Shown here in pieces: positions 1 to 7,246 of a stretch of 59,404 nucleotides of DNA. How positions within the stretch are numbered: the first letter of the stretch is position 1; every line of letters starts with the position of its first letter. The stretch spans positions 1-59,404 of the forward strand of contig JAEXAR010000045.1 in assembly GCA_023394415.1 (NCBI GenBank). The letters are read 5' to 3'. The notes beneath the pieces are model-generated. The model had not been told where the DNA came from. It made no database searches and was given only the letters and a program-made list of their open reading frames with translations. The position numbers and the translations under genes were made by a program. The DNA comes from Bacteroidota bacterium. GTDB lineage: Bacteria; Bacteroidota; Bacteroidia; Flavobacteriales; Weeksellaceae.

Positions 1-141
1 AGAAAGTTTGGCTCTATTGCAGAACTCAAAAAGGAAATAGTGAAGTATATAGATTATTACAACCACGATAGAATAAGACTCAACCTCAAAGGAAAGAGTT
101 CGGTACAGTACCGAACTCTTTCCTTTGAGAATATTGTTTAA
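1..141 (+). CDS. IS3-family transposase OrfB, C-terminal 46 residues (5'-partial)
   Basis: Frame 1 is open from the first base and ends at TAA (139-141). The tail includes YIDYYNHDRIRLNLKG and VQYRT, the typical end of the DDE integrase domain of IS150-group transposases (Y-x-x-Y-N-x-x-R-x-x-x-x-L-x-G). The catalytic DDE residues lie upstream of the window. The residues after LKG read K-S-S where the family usually has (L/M/K)-S-P. This stretch falls within a perfect 45-bp palindrome, described separately. The rest of the gene cannot be judged. Confidence 0.85.
   Translation, partial: RKFGSIAELKKEIVKYIDYYNHDRIRLNLKGKSSVQYRTLSFENIV
85..129. repeat. Perfect 45-bp palindrome (22-nt arms, 1-nt centre) inside the transposase gene
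   Basis: The left arm 85-106 and right arm 108-129 are exact reverse complements around a single A at 107. The palindrome lies wholly in coding sequence and covers codons for roughly SLKGKSSVQ and YRTLSFE. As RNA it would form a very stable hairpin just before the transposase stop codon. No U-tract follows directly, so it is not a textbook intrinsic terminator. Confidence 0.95.
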
Positions 142-260
142 TTTTGTCTAAACTTTTGGGTGCAGTCTATTTGCGGTTTTTATTTTTCAATAAATTCAAA
201 AATATATCTAATAAATTTAATAATAAGAATCTCCGAAGATCTCTGAAATCTGCAGGAATT

Positions 261-917
261 TTAGTCATTCGATTTTTCTGCAAATCCCCAAATACTTCCC
301 AGCTTAATTTTTGAGTAGCCGTTTGATTTTATTTTGGATGAATTCACCATGGCTTGTGCCAATATATTTGTAGGTAAGGGTTTTTGGCTTTCGAAAACAC
401 CGAATTTATTGGCGAATTTGATAATTTTTCCGCCCAAAACTTCTCCTGTTCTTTCGGTGTCTTTTCTTTCAAGCATTCCGGGTTGAAAGATGGTAATTTT
501 ATTAAAATGCAAATCTTTTACGGCCTGTTCTAATTCACCTTTCATTCGGGAATAAAATATTTTAGAATTTGGGTTGGCTCCATACGATGACACCAAAATA
601 TAATCTTCTACGTTATTATCCTTTGCAACTTTTGCAAAATTATATTGGTAATCGTAATCTACTTTTCTTTGGGCGTCTTTGCTGCCCGCATCTTTCAGCG
701 TTGTTCCAAGGCAAGAAAAAGCAACATCTCCTTTTACCAGATCCTGCCATTCTTCAGGATTTTCAAAATTTACAACGTGAGAGGTCAGTTTGTTGTTGTT
801 AATATCAAGAGGACGTCTTACAAAAGCGTGCACTTCCTCAAAGTCTTTATCTTCCAATAATTTATTTACCAAATCTTTTCCGGTAGCGCCGGTAGCGCCG
901 ATAACGAGTGCCTTCAT
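261..917 (-). CDS. NAD(P)-binding oxidoreductase of the SDR a5 / HTATIP2-like type
   Basis: The 218-residue protein begins with MKALVIGATGATGKDL, a Rossmann glycine-rich NAD(P)-binding loop (residues 7-13). It also has VSSYGANPNS near the middle and YSRMKGELE, where Y and K sit as in the YxxxK active site of short-chain dehydrogenases. The overall pattern matches small NAD(P)H-binding proteins related to TIP30/HTATIP2 and YwnB. The substrate is unknown. It is a single gene transcribed toward the insertion sequence, probably cytoplasmic. The start ATG at 917 opens directly on the Rossmann strand, so no further N-terminus is expected. Confidence 0.85.
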   Translation of the reverse strand: MKALVIGATGATGKDLVNKLLEDKDFEEVHAFVRRPLDINNNKLTSHVVNFENPEEWQDLVKGDVAFSCLGTTLKDAGSKDAQRKVDYDYQYNFAKVAKDNNVEDYILVSSYGANPNSKIFYSRMKGELEQAVKDLHFNKITIFQPGMLERKDTERTGEVLGGKIIKFANKFGVFESQKPLPTNILAQAMVNSSKIKSNGYSKIKLGSIWGFAEKSND

Positions 918-926
918 AATGAATTT

Positions 927-954
927 GTTTCAAGTTCAAAGTTTCAAGTTTAAA
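927..954. repeat. 14-bp tandem repeat, two copies
   Basis: GTTTCAAGTTCAAA (927-940) is followed at once by GTTTCAAGTTTAAA (941-954), with one difference. It lies just upstream of the oxidoreductase start, in the divergent spacer to the YjbR gene. Confidence 0.8.
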
Positions 955-1031
955 GTTAGTAATTAATTTGTAAATTTCGCATTAGGGTTTTTATTGAAAT
1001 TTTTAACCGGGAAATTTAAATCACTTATACA

Positions 1032-1388
1032 ATGTTTATTGAGGAAATTCGCGATTACTGTTTAGCTAAAAAAGGCGTTACCGAAAGTTTTCCTTTTGAT
1101 GAGGAAACATTGGTGTTTAAGGTTGGTGATAAAATGTTCCTTCTGATTTCTATGGAAAGTCAGCCCACTGCATTTTCAGTGAAAACCAATCCCGAATGGA
1201 GTGAGGAACTTCGAGAGCAGTATCACCAGATTAAAGGTGCTTATCATATGAATAAAACCCATTGGAATTCGGTGGTTTGTGATGGTTTAAAGGCCGAATT
1301 AATTTACAAAATGATTGATCATTCATATAATTTGGTTTTTAGTTCTTTAACGAAGAAAAAGCGACAGGAAATTTTAACCACTCCTTAG
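1032..1388 (+). CDS. MmcQ/YjbR family protein
   Basis: The 118-residue protein has the family's typical length and pattern. It begins with an IEEIRDYCLAKKG helix, followed by SFPFDEETLVFKVGDKMF, then FSVKTNPEWSEELREQY and GAYHMNKTHWNSV, and ends with YKMIDHSYNLV. These match the YjbR/CyaY-fold family (also called MmcQ), sometimes labelled DNA-binding. No enzyme function is established for most members. It is monocistronic and diverges from the oxidoreductase gene. I am sure of the family and not of any specific role. Confidence 0.85.
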   Translation: MFIEEIRDYCLAKKGVTESFPFDEETLVFKVGDKMFLLISMESQPTAFSVKTNPEWSEELREQYHQIKGAYHMNKTHWNSVVCDGLKAELIYKMIDHSYNLVFSSLTKKKRQEILTTP

Positions 1389-1447
1389 GTTAAATATTTC
1401 TGAACTCTCCAGTGATCCAATCACTAATTCACCCATATAAATTATAA

Positions 1448-1870
1448 TTATGATTGTTCTTCTACATTTCTTTTAAACATCAATGAAGCCAGTATAGAGC
1501 TACCTACCAATCCTACAATGATACCAAGTGACCATTCAATTGGGAATTTTCCGCCAAATGCTTCGTTAAGCCAAACCATTTTTAAACCTACGAAAACCAA
1601 TACGGCAGCAAGACCATATTTTATGTAAACGAACTTATCCATTACTCCGGAGAGCATAAAATACATTGAACGTAAGCCTAGGATTGCAAAAACGTTGGAG
1701 GTGAAAACAATAAGTGGCTCTTTGGTGAGGGCAAAAATAGCCGGAACTGAATCTATCGCGAAAATAATATCGCTCAACTCTAAAAATATAAGTGCAAGGA
1801 AAAGTGGCGTAACATACGTTAATCCATCTTTTTTGATTAAAAATTTATCTCCTTCAATGTTAGAGTTCTT
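1448..1870 (-). pseudogene. TerC family membrane protein, C-terminal fragment (5' end lost)
   Basis: The open frame from 1870 down to 1448 encodes about 140 residues matching the C-terminal part of TerC/Alx-type integral membrane proteins (normally about 300 or more). It contains PLFLALIFLELSDIIFAID, SVPAIFA, the run FTSNVFAILGLRSMYFML, and several further hydrophobic segments. Upstream the frame meets TAG at 1871-1873 after KNSN. An internal TTG at 1777 is the only start-like codon near the retained membrane segments. The N-terminal half, with its membrane helices and acidic motif, is absent, so the product should be non-functional. The break abuts the start of the next, divergent ORF. Confidence 0.75.
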
Positions 1871-1876
1871 CTAAAA

Positions 1877-2245
1877 ATGATTACTAATACTTATGAGGAG
1901 GGAACTGCTGTAAACGATTTCGATCTGGATAAACTCTATACAATTGTTGTTTCTGAAAGCAGCAAAGTTTATTTAGTAAAAGATGTGGACGAAATTAATA
2001 AAGAAAATGTATTTAAACCTTTCAAAGATTTTTGTTCATACGTTGCAGAAATTCTGAAAGAATATGAGCCTAATTTGAAATATCCCAAATCACTTGCAAG
2101 TACATTATTAGAAACAGCTCACGATCAGCAGTATTTTGTTTATCATCTTCCTAATCTTACCGATTGTAAGGATAAAGCAGATAACTTATACGTCCTTCAT
2201 TTCTTGGAAAATTTGATATTTTCTATGATTGGTCAAAAAGGGTAG
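1877..2245 (+). CDS. Hypothetical protein, possibly 5'-truncated
   Basis: This is a 122-residue acidic protein that I do not recognise. It has no signal peptide or membrane segment and contains DLDKLYTIVVSESSKVYLV, HDQQYFVYHLPN and VLHFLENLIFSM. The ATG at 1877 has no convincing ribosome site (upstream is GAGTTCTTCTAAAA). The region directly upstream is the antisense of the truncated TerC gene, so the natural 5' end may have been lost in the same rearrangement. Its 3' end overlaps the convergent ribF gene by 13 bp. Base composition matches the neighbours. Confidence 0.55.
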   Translation: MITNTYEEGTAVNDFDLDKLYTIVVSESSKVYLVKDVDEINKENVFKPFKDFCSYVAEILKEYEPNLKYPKSLASTLLETAHDQQYFVYHLPNLTDCKDKADNLYVLHFLENLIFSMIGQKG

Positions 2246-3153
2246 TTCTCAGTTATTTTTTTGTCTTCATCAAGCCTTTCAATAAGCTTTTCCAAAGATT
2301 CAAATTTTATTTCATCGTGTAAAAAATCTCTGAAATGGACCGTGATTTTACTTCCGTAGATATCTTGGTCAAAATCCAGAATATAAACTTCTGTGGTGAG
2401 TTTTTCACCATTTACAGTTGGGTTAGTACCGATACTTAACATTCCTTTGTAATGTTTTGTATCTATAAAAACATCAACAATGTAAGCACCTTTTTTAGGT
2501 AAAAGTTTTGAATTTTCCACCTCAATATTAGCTGTGGGATAACCAATGGTTCTGCCAAGTTTTTTTCCGTGCACCACAGTTCCTGAAACAGCATAATGGT
2601 AGCCTAACATTTCATTGGCTTCCAAAATGTGTCCTTCAAATAAAGCATTTCTGATTTTTGTGGAGGAGATATGATGGTTATGGATATTCACGGCTTCCAT
2701 TTGTTCCACTTCAAAGCCCAGTTTTGGTGCAAGTTCTTCTAAAAGCTGAAAGTTTCCGCTGCGATTTTTTCCAAAAACGTGGTCGTAACCGATAATCAAA
2801 TGTTTTACATTGAGTTTTTCAACTAAAATTTGCTTTATAAATTCTTCGCCGGTAAGATTTCGGAAGTCCTCATCAAATTCCTTAATAAAAAGGTGCTGAA
2901 TTTCAAAATTTTCTAAAAGTTGAATTTTTTCATCAATCGTATTCAACAATTTCAGGTCATCATTAGGATTAAAAACCAATCTTGGATGTGGCCAAAACGT
3001 CAAGACTGCTGTATACAAATTCTTTTCTGCACCAATTTTGTGAAGTTCTTGAATTATGGATTGATGCCCTAAATGAACCCCATCGAACATTCCCAAAGAG
3101 AGTGCAAGCGGTTTTTTACCCTGAAAATCATTAAAATTTTGAAAAACGTTCAA
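2233..3153 (-). CDS. ribF: Bifunctional riboflavin kinase / FAD synthetase
   Basis: RibF converts riboflavin to FMN and then FAD. The 306-residue protein has the usual two-domain plan. The N-terminal adenylyltransferase domain carries GMFDGVHLGHQ (21-31), GYDHVFGKNRSG (122-133) and ISSTKIR (162-168). The C-terminal flavokinase domain carries GRTIGYPTAN (200-209) and IGTNPTV (241-247). Length and motifs are complete. The ATG at 3153 sits 18 bp from a TATTTTTG -7 box on the same strand. It is convergent with, and overlaps, the small ORF on its 3' side. Confidence 0.97.
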   Translation of the reverse strand: MNVFQNFNDFQGKKPLALSLGMFDGVHLGHQSIIQELHKIGAEKNLYTAVLTFWPHPRLVFNPNDDLKLLNTIDEKIQLLENFEIQHLFIKEFDEDFRNLTGEEFIKQILVEKLNVKHLIIGYDHVFGKNRSGNFQLLEELAPKLGFEVEQMEAVNIHNHHISSTKIRNALFEGHILEANEMLGYHYAVSGTVVHGKKLGRTIGYPTANIEVENSKLLPKKGAYIVDVFIDTKHYKGMLSIGTNPTVNGEKLTTEVYILDFDQDIYGSKITVHFRDFLHDEIKFESLEKLIERLDEDKKITENYPF

Positions 3154-3170
3154 AGTTGAAAATTTGACGG

Positions 3171-3178
3171 CAAAAATA
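3171..3178 (-). promoter_or_regulatory. -7 promoter element for ribF
   Basis: On the minus strand this reads TATTTTTG, matching the Bacteroidetes TAnnTTTG box, 18 nt before the ribF start. I found no good TTG -33 element at 17-23 nt. Confidence 0.5.
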
Positions 3179-3183
3179 GGAAA

Positions 3184-3282
3184 AAGTCGGGAGTTTGAAG
3201 TCTGAAGTCCGAAGAAGTTCGCCGCTTCAACAAAATTTGAATATTCTTAAGTCTTCCGTCTTCGGTCTTCGGACTTCCAACT
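3184..3282. repeat. Intergenic GAAGTCCGAAG-type inverted repeat
   Basis: The left part carries GAAGTCTGAAGTCCGAAG and the right part CTTCCGTCTTCGGTCTTCGG ACTTCC. The core GAAGTCCGAAG (3204-3214) is the exact reverse complement of CTTCGGACTTC (3267-3277). It sits between the divergent ribF and atpD promoters and belongs to a simple-motif repeat type that looks dispersed rather than coding. Confidence 0.7.
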
Positions 3283-3319
3283 TTATAAAAAACTATGACA
3301 AAAATCTTCTTTTCCTCAA

Positions 3320-3349
3320 TTGCAGATTTGCTAAATATCACTATATTTG
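3320..3349 (+). promoter_or_regulatory. Promoter of atpD-atpC
   Basis: A TTG at 3320-3322 is separated by 19 nt from TATATTTG at 3342-3349. This fits the Bacteroidetes -33/-7 consensus (TTG, 17-23 nt, TAnnTTTG). It would start transcription about 17 nt before the atpD start codon. Confidence 0.65.
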
Positions 3350-3370
3350 CACACACGAAAAAATTTAGCA

Positions 3371-4879
3371 ATGGCAAACCAAATTAAAGGAAAAATTTCT
3401 CAAATTATTGGTCCGGTAATCGACGTTGTATTCGCAACTGAAGGCGAATTACCTAAAATTTATGATGCACTGGAAGTAACAAAAGATAATGGCGAAAAAC
3501 TTGTTCTGGAAGTAGAGCAGCACATCGGTGAAGATTCAGTAAGATGTATCGCGATGGATGCAACAGATGGTCTACAGAGAGGACACGAAGTAATTAGCCT
3601 TGGTAACCAAATTACAATGCCAACGGGTGAAGGCGTTTATGGTAGACTTTTCAACGTGGTTGGAAATGCTATTGATGGTCTTCCGGAACTTTCTAAAGAT
3701 GGTGGCTTGCCAATACACAGAGAAGCTCCGAAATTTGATCAGCTTTCTACTTCTGCGGAAGTATTATTCACCGGTATTAAAGTAATCGACCTTATTGAAC
3801 CTTATGCAAAAGGTGGTAAAATTGGTTTGTTTGGTGGTGCTGGTGTTGGTAAAACGGTACTTATTCAAGAATTAATCAATAATATCGCTAAAGGACACGG
3901 TGGACTTTCGGTTTTCGCCGGTGTAGGTGAAAGAACCAGAGAAGGAAACGACCTTTTGAGAGAAATGTTAGAATCCGGAATTATTAAATATGGTGAAGGA
4001 TTTATGCATTCTATGGAAGAAGGCGGTTGGGATCTTTCAAAAGCCAATCTTGAAGAAATGAAAGATTCTAAATGTACTTTCGTTTTCGGACAGATGAACG
4101 AGCCACCTGGAGCAAGAGCAAGAGTAGCACTTTCCGGTCTTACAATTGCTGAATATTTCCGTGATGGTGATGGGGAAGGACAAGGTAGAGACGTATTATT
4201 CTTCGTAGATAATATCTTCCGTTTTACACAGGCAGGTTCAGAGGTGTCTGCACTTCTTGGGCGTATGCCTTCAGCGGTAGGTTATCAGCCAACGCTTGCA
4301 TCTGAAATGGGTGCGATGCAGGAAAGAATTACATCCACTAAAAACGGTTCTATTACATCTGTACAGGCGGTTTACGTACCTGCGGATGACTTAACTGACC
4401 CGGCTCCGGCTACAACATTTGCTCACTTGGATGCAACTACCGTACTTGATAGAAAAATTGCTGCGTTAGGTATTTATCCTGCAGTAGATCCATTAGCATC
4501 TACTTCAAGAATCTTGACTCCTGAAATTTTAGGAAATGATCACTATGATTGTGCGCAAAGAGTGAAAGAAATTTTACAGAGATATAAAGCATTACAAGAT
4601 ATCATTGCGATTCTTGGTATGGAAGAACTTTCTGAAGAGGATAAATTGGTAGTTTACCGTGCAAGAAAAGTACAGAGATTCCTTTCTCAGCCTTTCCACG
4701 TAGCAGAGCAGTTTACAGGTCTTAAAGGTGCATTGGTGGATATTAAAGATACTATCAAAGGTTTCAACATGATTATTGATGGTGAGTTAGATCAATATCC
4801 TGAAGCAGCTTTCAACCTTAAAGGTACGATTGAAGAAGCGATTGAGCACGGACAAAAAATGTTGGCTGAAAACGCATAA
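3371..4879 (+). CDS. atpD: F1Fo ATP synthase subunit beta
   Basis: This is the catalytic subunit of the F1 sector, on the cytoplasmic face of the inner membrane. The 502-residue protein has Walker A GGAGVGKT (155-162), the catalytic GERTREGNDL (186-195), LFFVDNIFRFTQAG, and the C-terminal EELSEED variant of the DELSEED lever. The start is placed at MANQIKGKISQIIGP. An upstream in-frame ATG at 3347 lies in the promoter and would add eight non-conserved residues. It is followed after 73 bp by the epsilon subunit. The remaining atp genes are not in the window, so beta/epsilon form a separate unit, as is common in Bacteroidetes. Confidence 0.99.
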   Translation: MANQIKGKISQIIGPVIDVVFATEGELPKIYDALEVTKDNGEKLVLEVEQHIGEDSVRCIAMDATDGLQRGHEVISLGNQITMPTGEGVYGRLFNVVGNAIDGLPELSKDGGLPIHREAPKFDQLSTSAEVLFTGIKVIDLIEPYAKGGKIGLFGGAGVGKTVLIQELINNIAKGHGGLSVFAGVGERTREGNDLLREMLESGIIKYGEGFMHSMEEGGWDLSKANLEEMKDSKCTFVFGQMNEPPGARARVALSGLTIAEYFRDGDGEGQGRDVLFFVDNIFRFTQAGSEVSALLGRMPSAVGYQPTLASEMGAMQERITSTKNGSITSVQAVYVPADDLTDPAPATTFAHLDATTVLDRKIAALGIYPAVDPLASTSRILTPEILGNDHYDCAQRVKEILQRYKALQDIIAILGMEELSEEDKLVVYRARKVQRFLSQPFHVAEQFTGLKGALVDIKDTIKGFNMIIDGELDQYPEAAFNLKGTIEEAIEHGQKMLAENA

Positions 4880-4952
4880 GGAATTTTAAATGTTAAATTC
4901 TAGATTTTAGATATCTTAAAATTTAAAATCTATAATCTATAATTTCATAGAA

Positions 4953-5234
4953 ATGAATATAAAAATTTTAACTCCGGAATTTGTGGTTTTTGATGGTGAA
5001 GTTAACTCGGTTTTGCTTCCCGGAAAGAACGGTGATTTTCATATTATGAAAGATCACGCCGCTATTGTATCTTCTTTAAGCAATGGTAAAGTAAAAGTTT
5101 ACACCAATGAGATTAAAGAAGAATATGCTAAATTTTTTACTAAGGAAAACGAGAGAGAGTCTGTTTTTTCTTACGCCATCAAAAGCGGTGTTGTAGAATT
5201 CAATAATGATAAAGGGATTATTCTTGCAGAATAG
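4953..5234 (+). CDS. atpC: F1Fo ATP synthase subunit epsilon
   Basis: The 93-residue protein matches the N-terminal beta-sandwich domain of the epsilon subunit: MNIKILTPEFVVFDGEV, then LLPGKNGDFHIMKDHAAIVSSL, and SYAIKSGVVEFNNDKGIIL. It lacks the C-terminal helical hairpin found in longer epsilon subunits (about 130-140 residues), which is usual for short Bacteroidetes forms. That domain mediates inhibition elsewhere, so regulation may differ here. It is co-transcribed with atpD and ends before a clear terminator. Confidence 0.95.
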   Translation: MNIKILTPEFVVFDGEVNSVLLPGKNGDFHIMKDHAAIVSSLSNGKVKVYTNEIKEEYAKFFTKENERESVFSYAIKSGVVEFNNDKGIILAE

Positions 5235-5256
5235 AAACCCGAATACAGATACGAAT

Positions 5257-5288
5257 AATGCCCCTCAGAAATGAGAGGCATTTTTTTT
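5257..5288 (+). terminator. Intrinsic terminator of atpD-atpC
   Basis: The stem AATGCCCCTC / GAGAGGCATT (one non-pair) has a short AGAAAT-type loop and is followed by eight T residues, 22 bp after the atpC stop. Confidence 0.85.
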
Positions 5289-5300
5289 GAATTTTACTGC

Positions 5301-5339
5301 CTTACCCTTGTCAAGGTTCTGAACCTTGACAAGGGTAAG
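5301..5339. repeat. Dispersed double-palindrome repeat, copy 1 (CCTTGTCAAGG type)
   Basis: The 18-nt arms CTTACCCTTGTCAAGGTT and AACCTTGACAAGGGTAAG are perfect reverse complements around CTG. Each arm also contains its own odd palindrome (CCTTG-T-CAAGG). Related copies occur at 22656-22688, 26275-26307 and 30937-30975. It lies between two convergent genes, after the atpC terminator. Confidence 0.9.
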
Positions 5340-5344
5340 TATAA

Positions 5345-5755
5345 CTACAAATCTAAATCTCCCGCTGCTTCAGGCTGATATATAATTTCATCAATCACAA
5401 TTTTGGTCATTCCGGATGGTAAAAGCCATTCTATTTCATCCCCAACTTTATAACCAATCAACGCACTGGCAACTGCTGAAAAAATGGAAATTTTGTTTTC
5501 TTTCAAGTTGGCATCTTTTGGATAAACCAGTTTAAACTGCATTTGCGTTTTATTGTTTTGGAAATGGATTTTCACAACAGAATTCATCGTTACTACGTCT
5601 CCAGGAACTTTTTCAGGATCAACCAGTTTAGCAGATTTCAGTTCGCTTATCAATTTTTCGGCTTCTTCTTTTTTGATGGCATTATTCTGCTTTGCTATGT
5701 TAATACTTTGGTGAATTCTGGTATAATCGTTTTTATTTACTATCAGTTGGTTCAT
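5345..5755 (-). CDS. GreA/GreB-family (Rnk-like) elongation factor domain protein
   Basis: The 136-residue protein has a short helical N-terminus (about 1-45) and a C-terminal FKBP-like GreA/GreB domain. The latter is recognised by VVTMNSVVKIHF, the middle FKLVYPKDANLKENKISIFSAV stretch and GYKVGDEIEWLLPSG. It lacks the long N-terminal coiled coil with the acidic tip of true GreA (about 158 residues), so it resembles Rnk or other secondary-channel proteins that bind RNA polymerase. It is monocistronic and convergent with atpC. The exact effect on transcription cannot be told from sequence. Confidence 0.85.
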   Translation of the reverse strand: MNQLIVNKNDYTRIHQSINIAKQNNAIKKEEAEKLISELKSAKLVDPEKVPGDVVTMNSVVKIHFQNNKTQMQFKLVYPKDANLKENKISIFSAVASALIGYKVGDEIEWLLPSGMTKIVIDEIIYQPEAAGDLDL

Positions 5756-5824
5756 ATTGATATATTTTAATTTTTTTTTAAATTCTTCTCCATAAAATTG
5801 AAGAATGATTTTTAGATTCTACAT

Positions 5825-5857
5825 AAAAAAAAACCGTTTGAAGAGTTCAAACGGTTT
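5825..5857 (-). terminator. Terminator downstream of the alpha-oxoamine synthase gene
   Basis: On the minus strand, stem AAACCGTTTGAA / TTCAAACGGTTT (12 perfect pairs, 3-nt loop) is followed by a run of T. It lies 22 bp after the stop codon of the gene at 5880. Confidence 0.88.
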
Positions 5858-5879
5858 CAATATTTATAATTAAATAAAA

Positions 5880-7154
5880 TTAAAGCGGTTTAAAACTTAA
5901 ATTTTGTTCTTCTAGCAATTTCTCTGCTGCAGCTTTGTAGTGACCATTCACTAGTTTATCATGAATAGCATCAAAGGCATCTAACGTTTCATTGATTTCT
6001 GCATCAGTATGTGAAGCAGTAGGAATTAATCTTAAAAGGATCATCCCTTTAGGAATCACAGGATATACAACAACTGATGTAAAGATTCCGAAATTTTCTC
6101 TTAAATCTTTTACCAAAAGAGTAGCTTCAACAGGTGTTCCTTGCATCATTACAGGTGTAACACATGTGTTAGAATTTCCAAGGTTAAAGCCTCTTTCTTT
6201 GAGTCCGTTTTGTAATTTATTAACGTTTTCCCAAAGTTTTGCTTTTATTTCTGGTCTTGTTCTCAGTAATTCAAGTCTCTTTAAACCACCGATTACCATT
6301 GGCATGGTAAGAGATTTAGCAAAAATTTGTGAACGTAGGTTGAATTTTAGATATCTGATGATTTCTTTATTCCCTGCGATGAAGGCTCCAAAACCAGCCA
6401 TAGATTTTGCAAAAGTAGAGAAGTACACATCAATCAAATCCTGACATCCTTGTTCTTCACCAGCTCCAGCACCAGTTTTACCAAGTGTTCCAAAACCATG
6501 AGCATCATCTACCAACAGTCTGAAATTATATTTTTCTTTGAAAGAGGCTATTTCTTTAATCTTTCCTTGTTGACCTGTCATCCCAAATACGCCTTCTGTA
6601 ACCACAAGAATACCGCCACCATTTTCTTCAGCAACTTTTGTTGCACGTTTGATGTTTTTTTCAAAACTCTCCATATCGTTGTGACGATACATAAAGCTTT
6701 TTCCCATATGCAAACGAACACCGTCTACTATACATGCGTGAGAATCGGAATCATAAACAATAACATCGTGTCTTGAAACCAAAGCATCAATGGTAGAAAC
6801 CATTCCTTGATAACCAAAGTTAAGGAGGTATGCCGATTCTTTACCTACAAAATCTGCAAGCTCTCGCTCAAGCTGTAAGTGCTGTTCAGTTTCACCGGAC
6901 ATAGCTCTGGCTCCCATAGGATAGAACATACCATATTCTGCTGCAGCTTTAGCATCGGTCTCTAAAACTTCAGGGTGATTACAAAGTCCTAAATAATCAT
7001 TGGCACTCCAGAAAACCACTTCGCGCCCTTGAAATCTCATTCTTGGGCCAATTGGTCCTTCAAGTCTCGGGAAAATAAAGTATCCTTCACCATAATCAGC
7101 AAACTGTCCCAAAGGACCTGGGTTTTGCTTGATTCTGTCAAATATATCTACCAT
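5880..7154 (-). CDS. PLP-dependent alpha-oxoamine synthase; candidate cysteate C-fatty-acyltransferase (CapB-like) or serine palmitoyltransferase
   Basis: The 424-residue protein belongs to the KBL/AONS/SPT fold-type I family. It has FWSANDYLGLCNHPEV (48-63), DSDSHACIVDGVR (135-147), VDDAHGFGTLGKTG (215-228) and the PLP lysine K250 in STFAKSMAGFGAF. The family condenses an amino acid with acyl-CoA or acyl-ACP. A second member in the window (at 49653) is clearly glycine-type Kbl, so this one has another substrate. Its neighbour upstream is a cysteine-synthase-like enzyme, which favours cysteate as substrate and 3-ketocapnine as product. Serine palmitoyltransferase is the main alternative. The start is ATG at 7154; a TTG codon just upstream is not needed. 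Confidence 0.8.
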   Translation of the reverse strand: MVDIFDRIKQNPGPLGQFADYGEGYFIFPRLEGPIGPRMRFQGREVVFWSANDYLGLCNHPEVLETDAKAAAEYGMFYPMGARAMSGETEQHLQLERELADFVGKESAYLLNFGYQGMVSTIDALVSRHDVIVYDSDSHACIVDGVRLHMGKSFMYRHNDMESFEKNIKRATKVAEENGGGILVVTEGVFGMTGQQGKIKEIASFKEKYNFRLLVDDAHGFGTLGKTGAGAGEEQGCQDLIDVYFSTFAKSMAGFGAFIAGNKEIIRYLKFNLRSQIFAKSLTMPMVIGGLKRLELLRTRPEIKAKLWENVNKLQNGLKERGFNLGNSNTCVTPVMMQGTPVEATLLVKDLRENFGIFTSVVVYPVIPKGMILLRLIPTASHTDAEINETLDAFDAIHDKLVNGHYKAAAEKLLEEQNLSFKPL

Positions 7155-7198
7155 CAAATTTTGATTTTTTAATATTACAAATTTATTAAAATAAAACT

Positions 7199-7228
7199 AA
7201 AAAGCCCTTTGTTATTGCAAAAGGCTTT
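7199..7228 (-). terminator. Terminator between the two putative sulfonolipid genes
   Basis: On the minus strand AAAGCCTTTTG / CAAAGGGCTTT forms a stem with one G-U pair, followed by TTTAG and T-rich sequence. It follows the stop of the upstream PLP gene, so the two genes may be partly uncoupled despite their 92-bp spacing. Confidence 0.75.
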
Positions 7229-7246
7229 CATAGATATTTATAATTT

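Larger units (their letters stand above)
1..169 (+). mobile_element. Right end of an IS3-family (IS150-group) insertion sequence
   Basis: The window opens inside an insertion sequence. The transposase stop is followed after a few bases by TTTTGTCTAAACTTTTGGG and then TGCAGTCTA, which resembles the terminal inverted repeats of IS150-group elements (ending GGGTGCAG...). The left part of the element lies outside the window, so neither the left inverted repeat nor a target-site duplication can be checked. The exact outer base of the right inverted repeat is my estimate. Confidence 0.75.

Noticed and set aside
3347..3370. Earlier ATG for atpD
   Set aside because: It overlaps the -7 box and adds eight residues not found in beta subunits.
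7154..7157. TTG as start of the alpha-oxoamine synthase
   Set aside because: The next codon is ATG and is sufficient; no evidence favours TTG.
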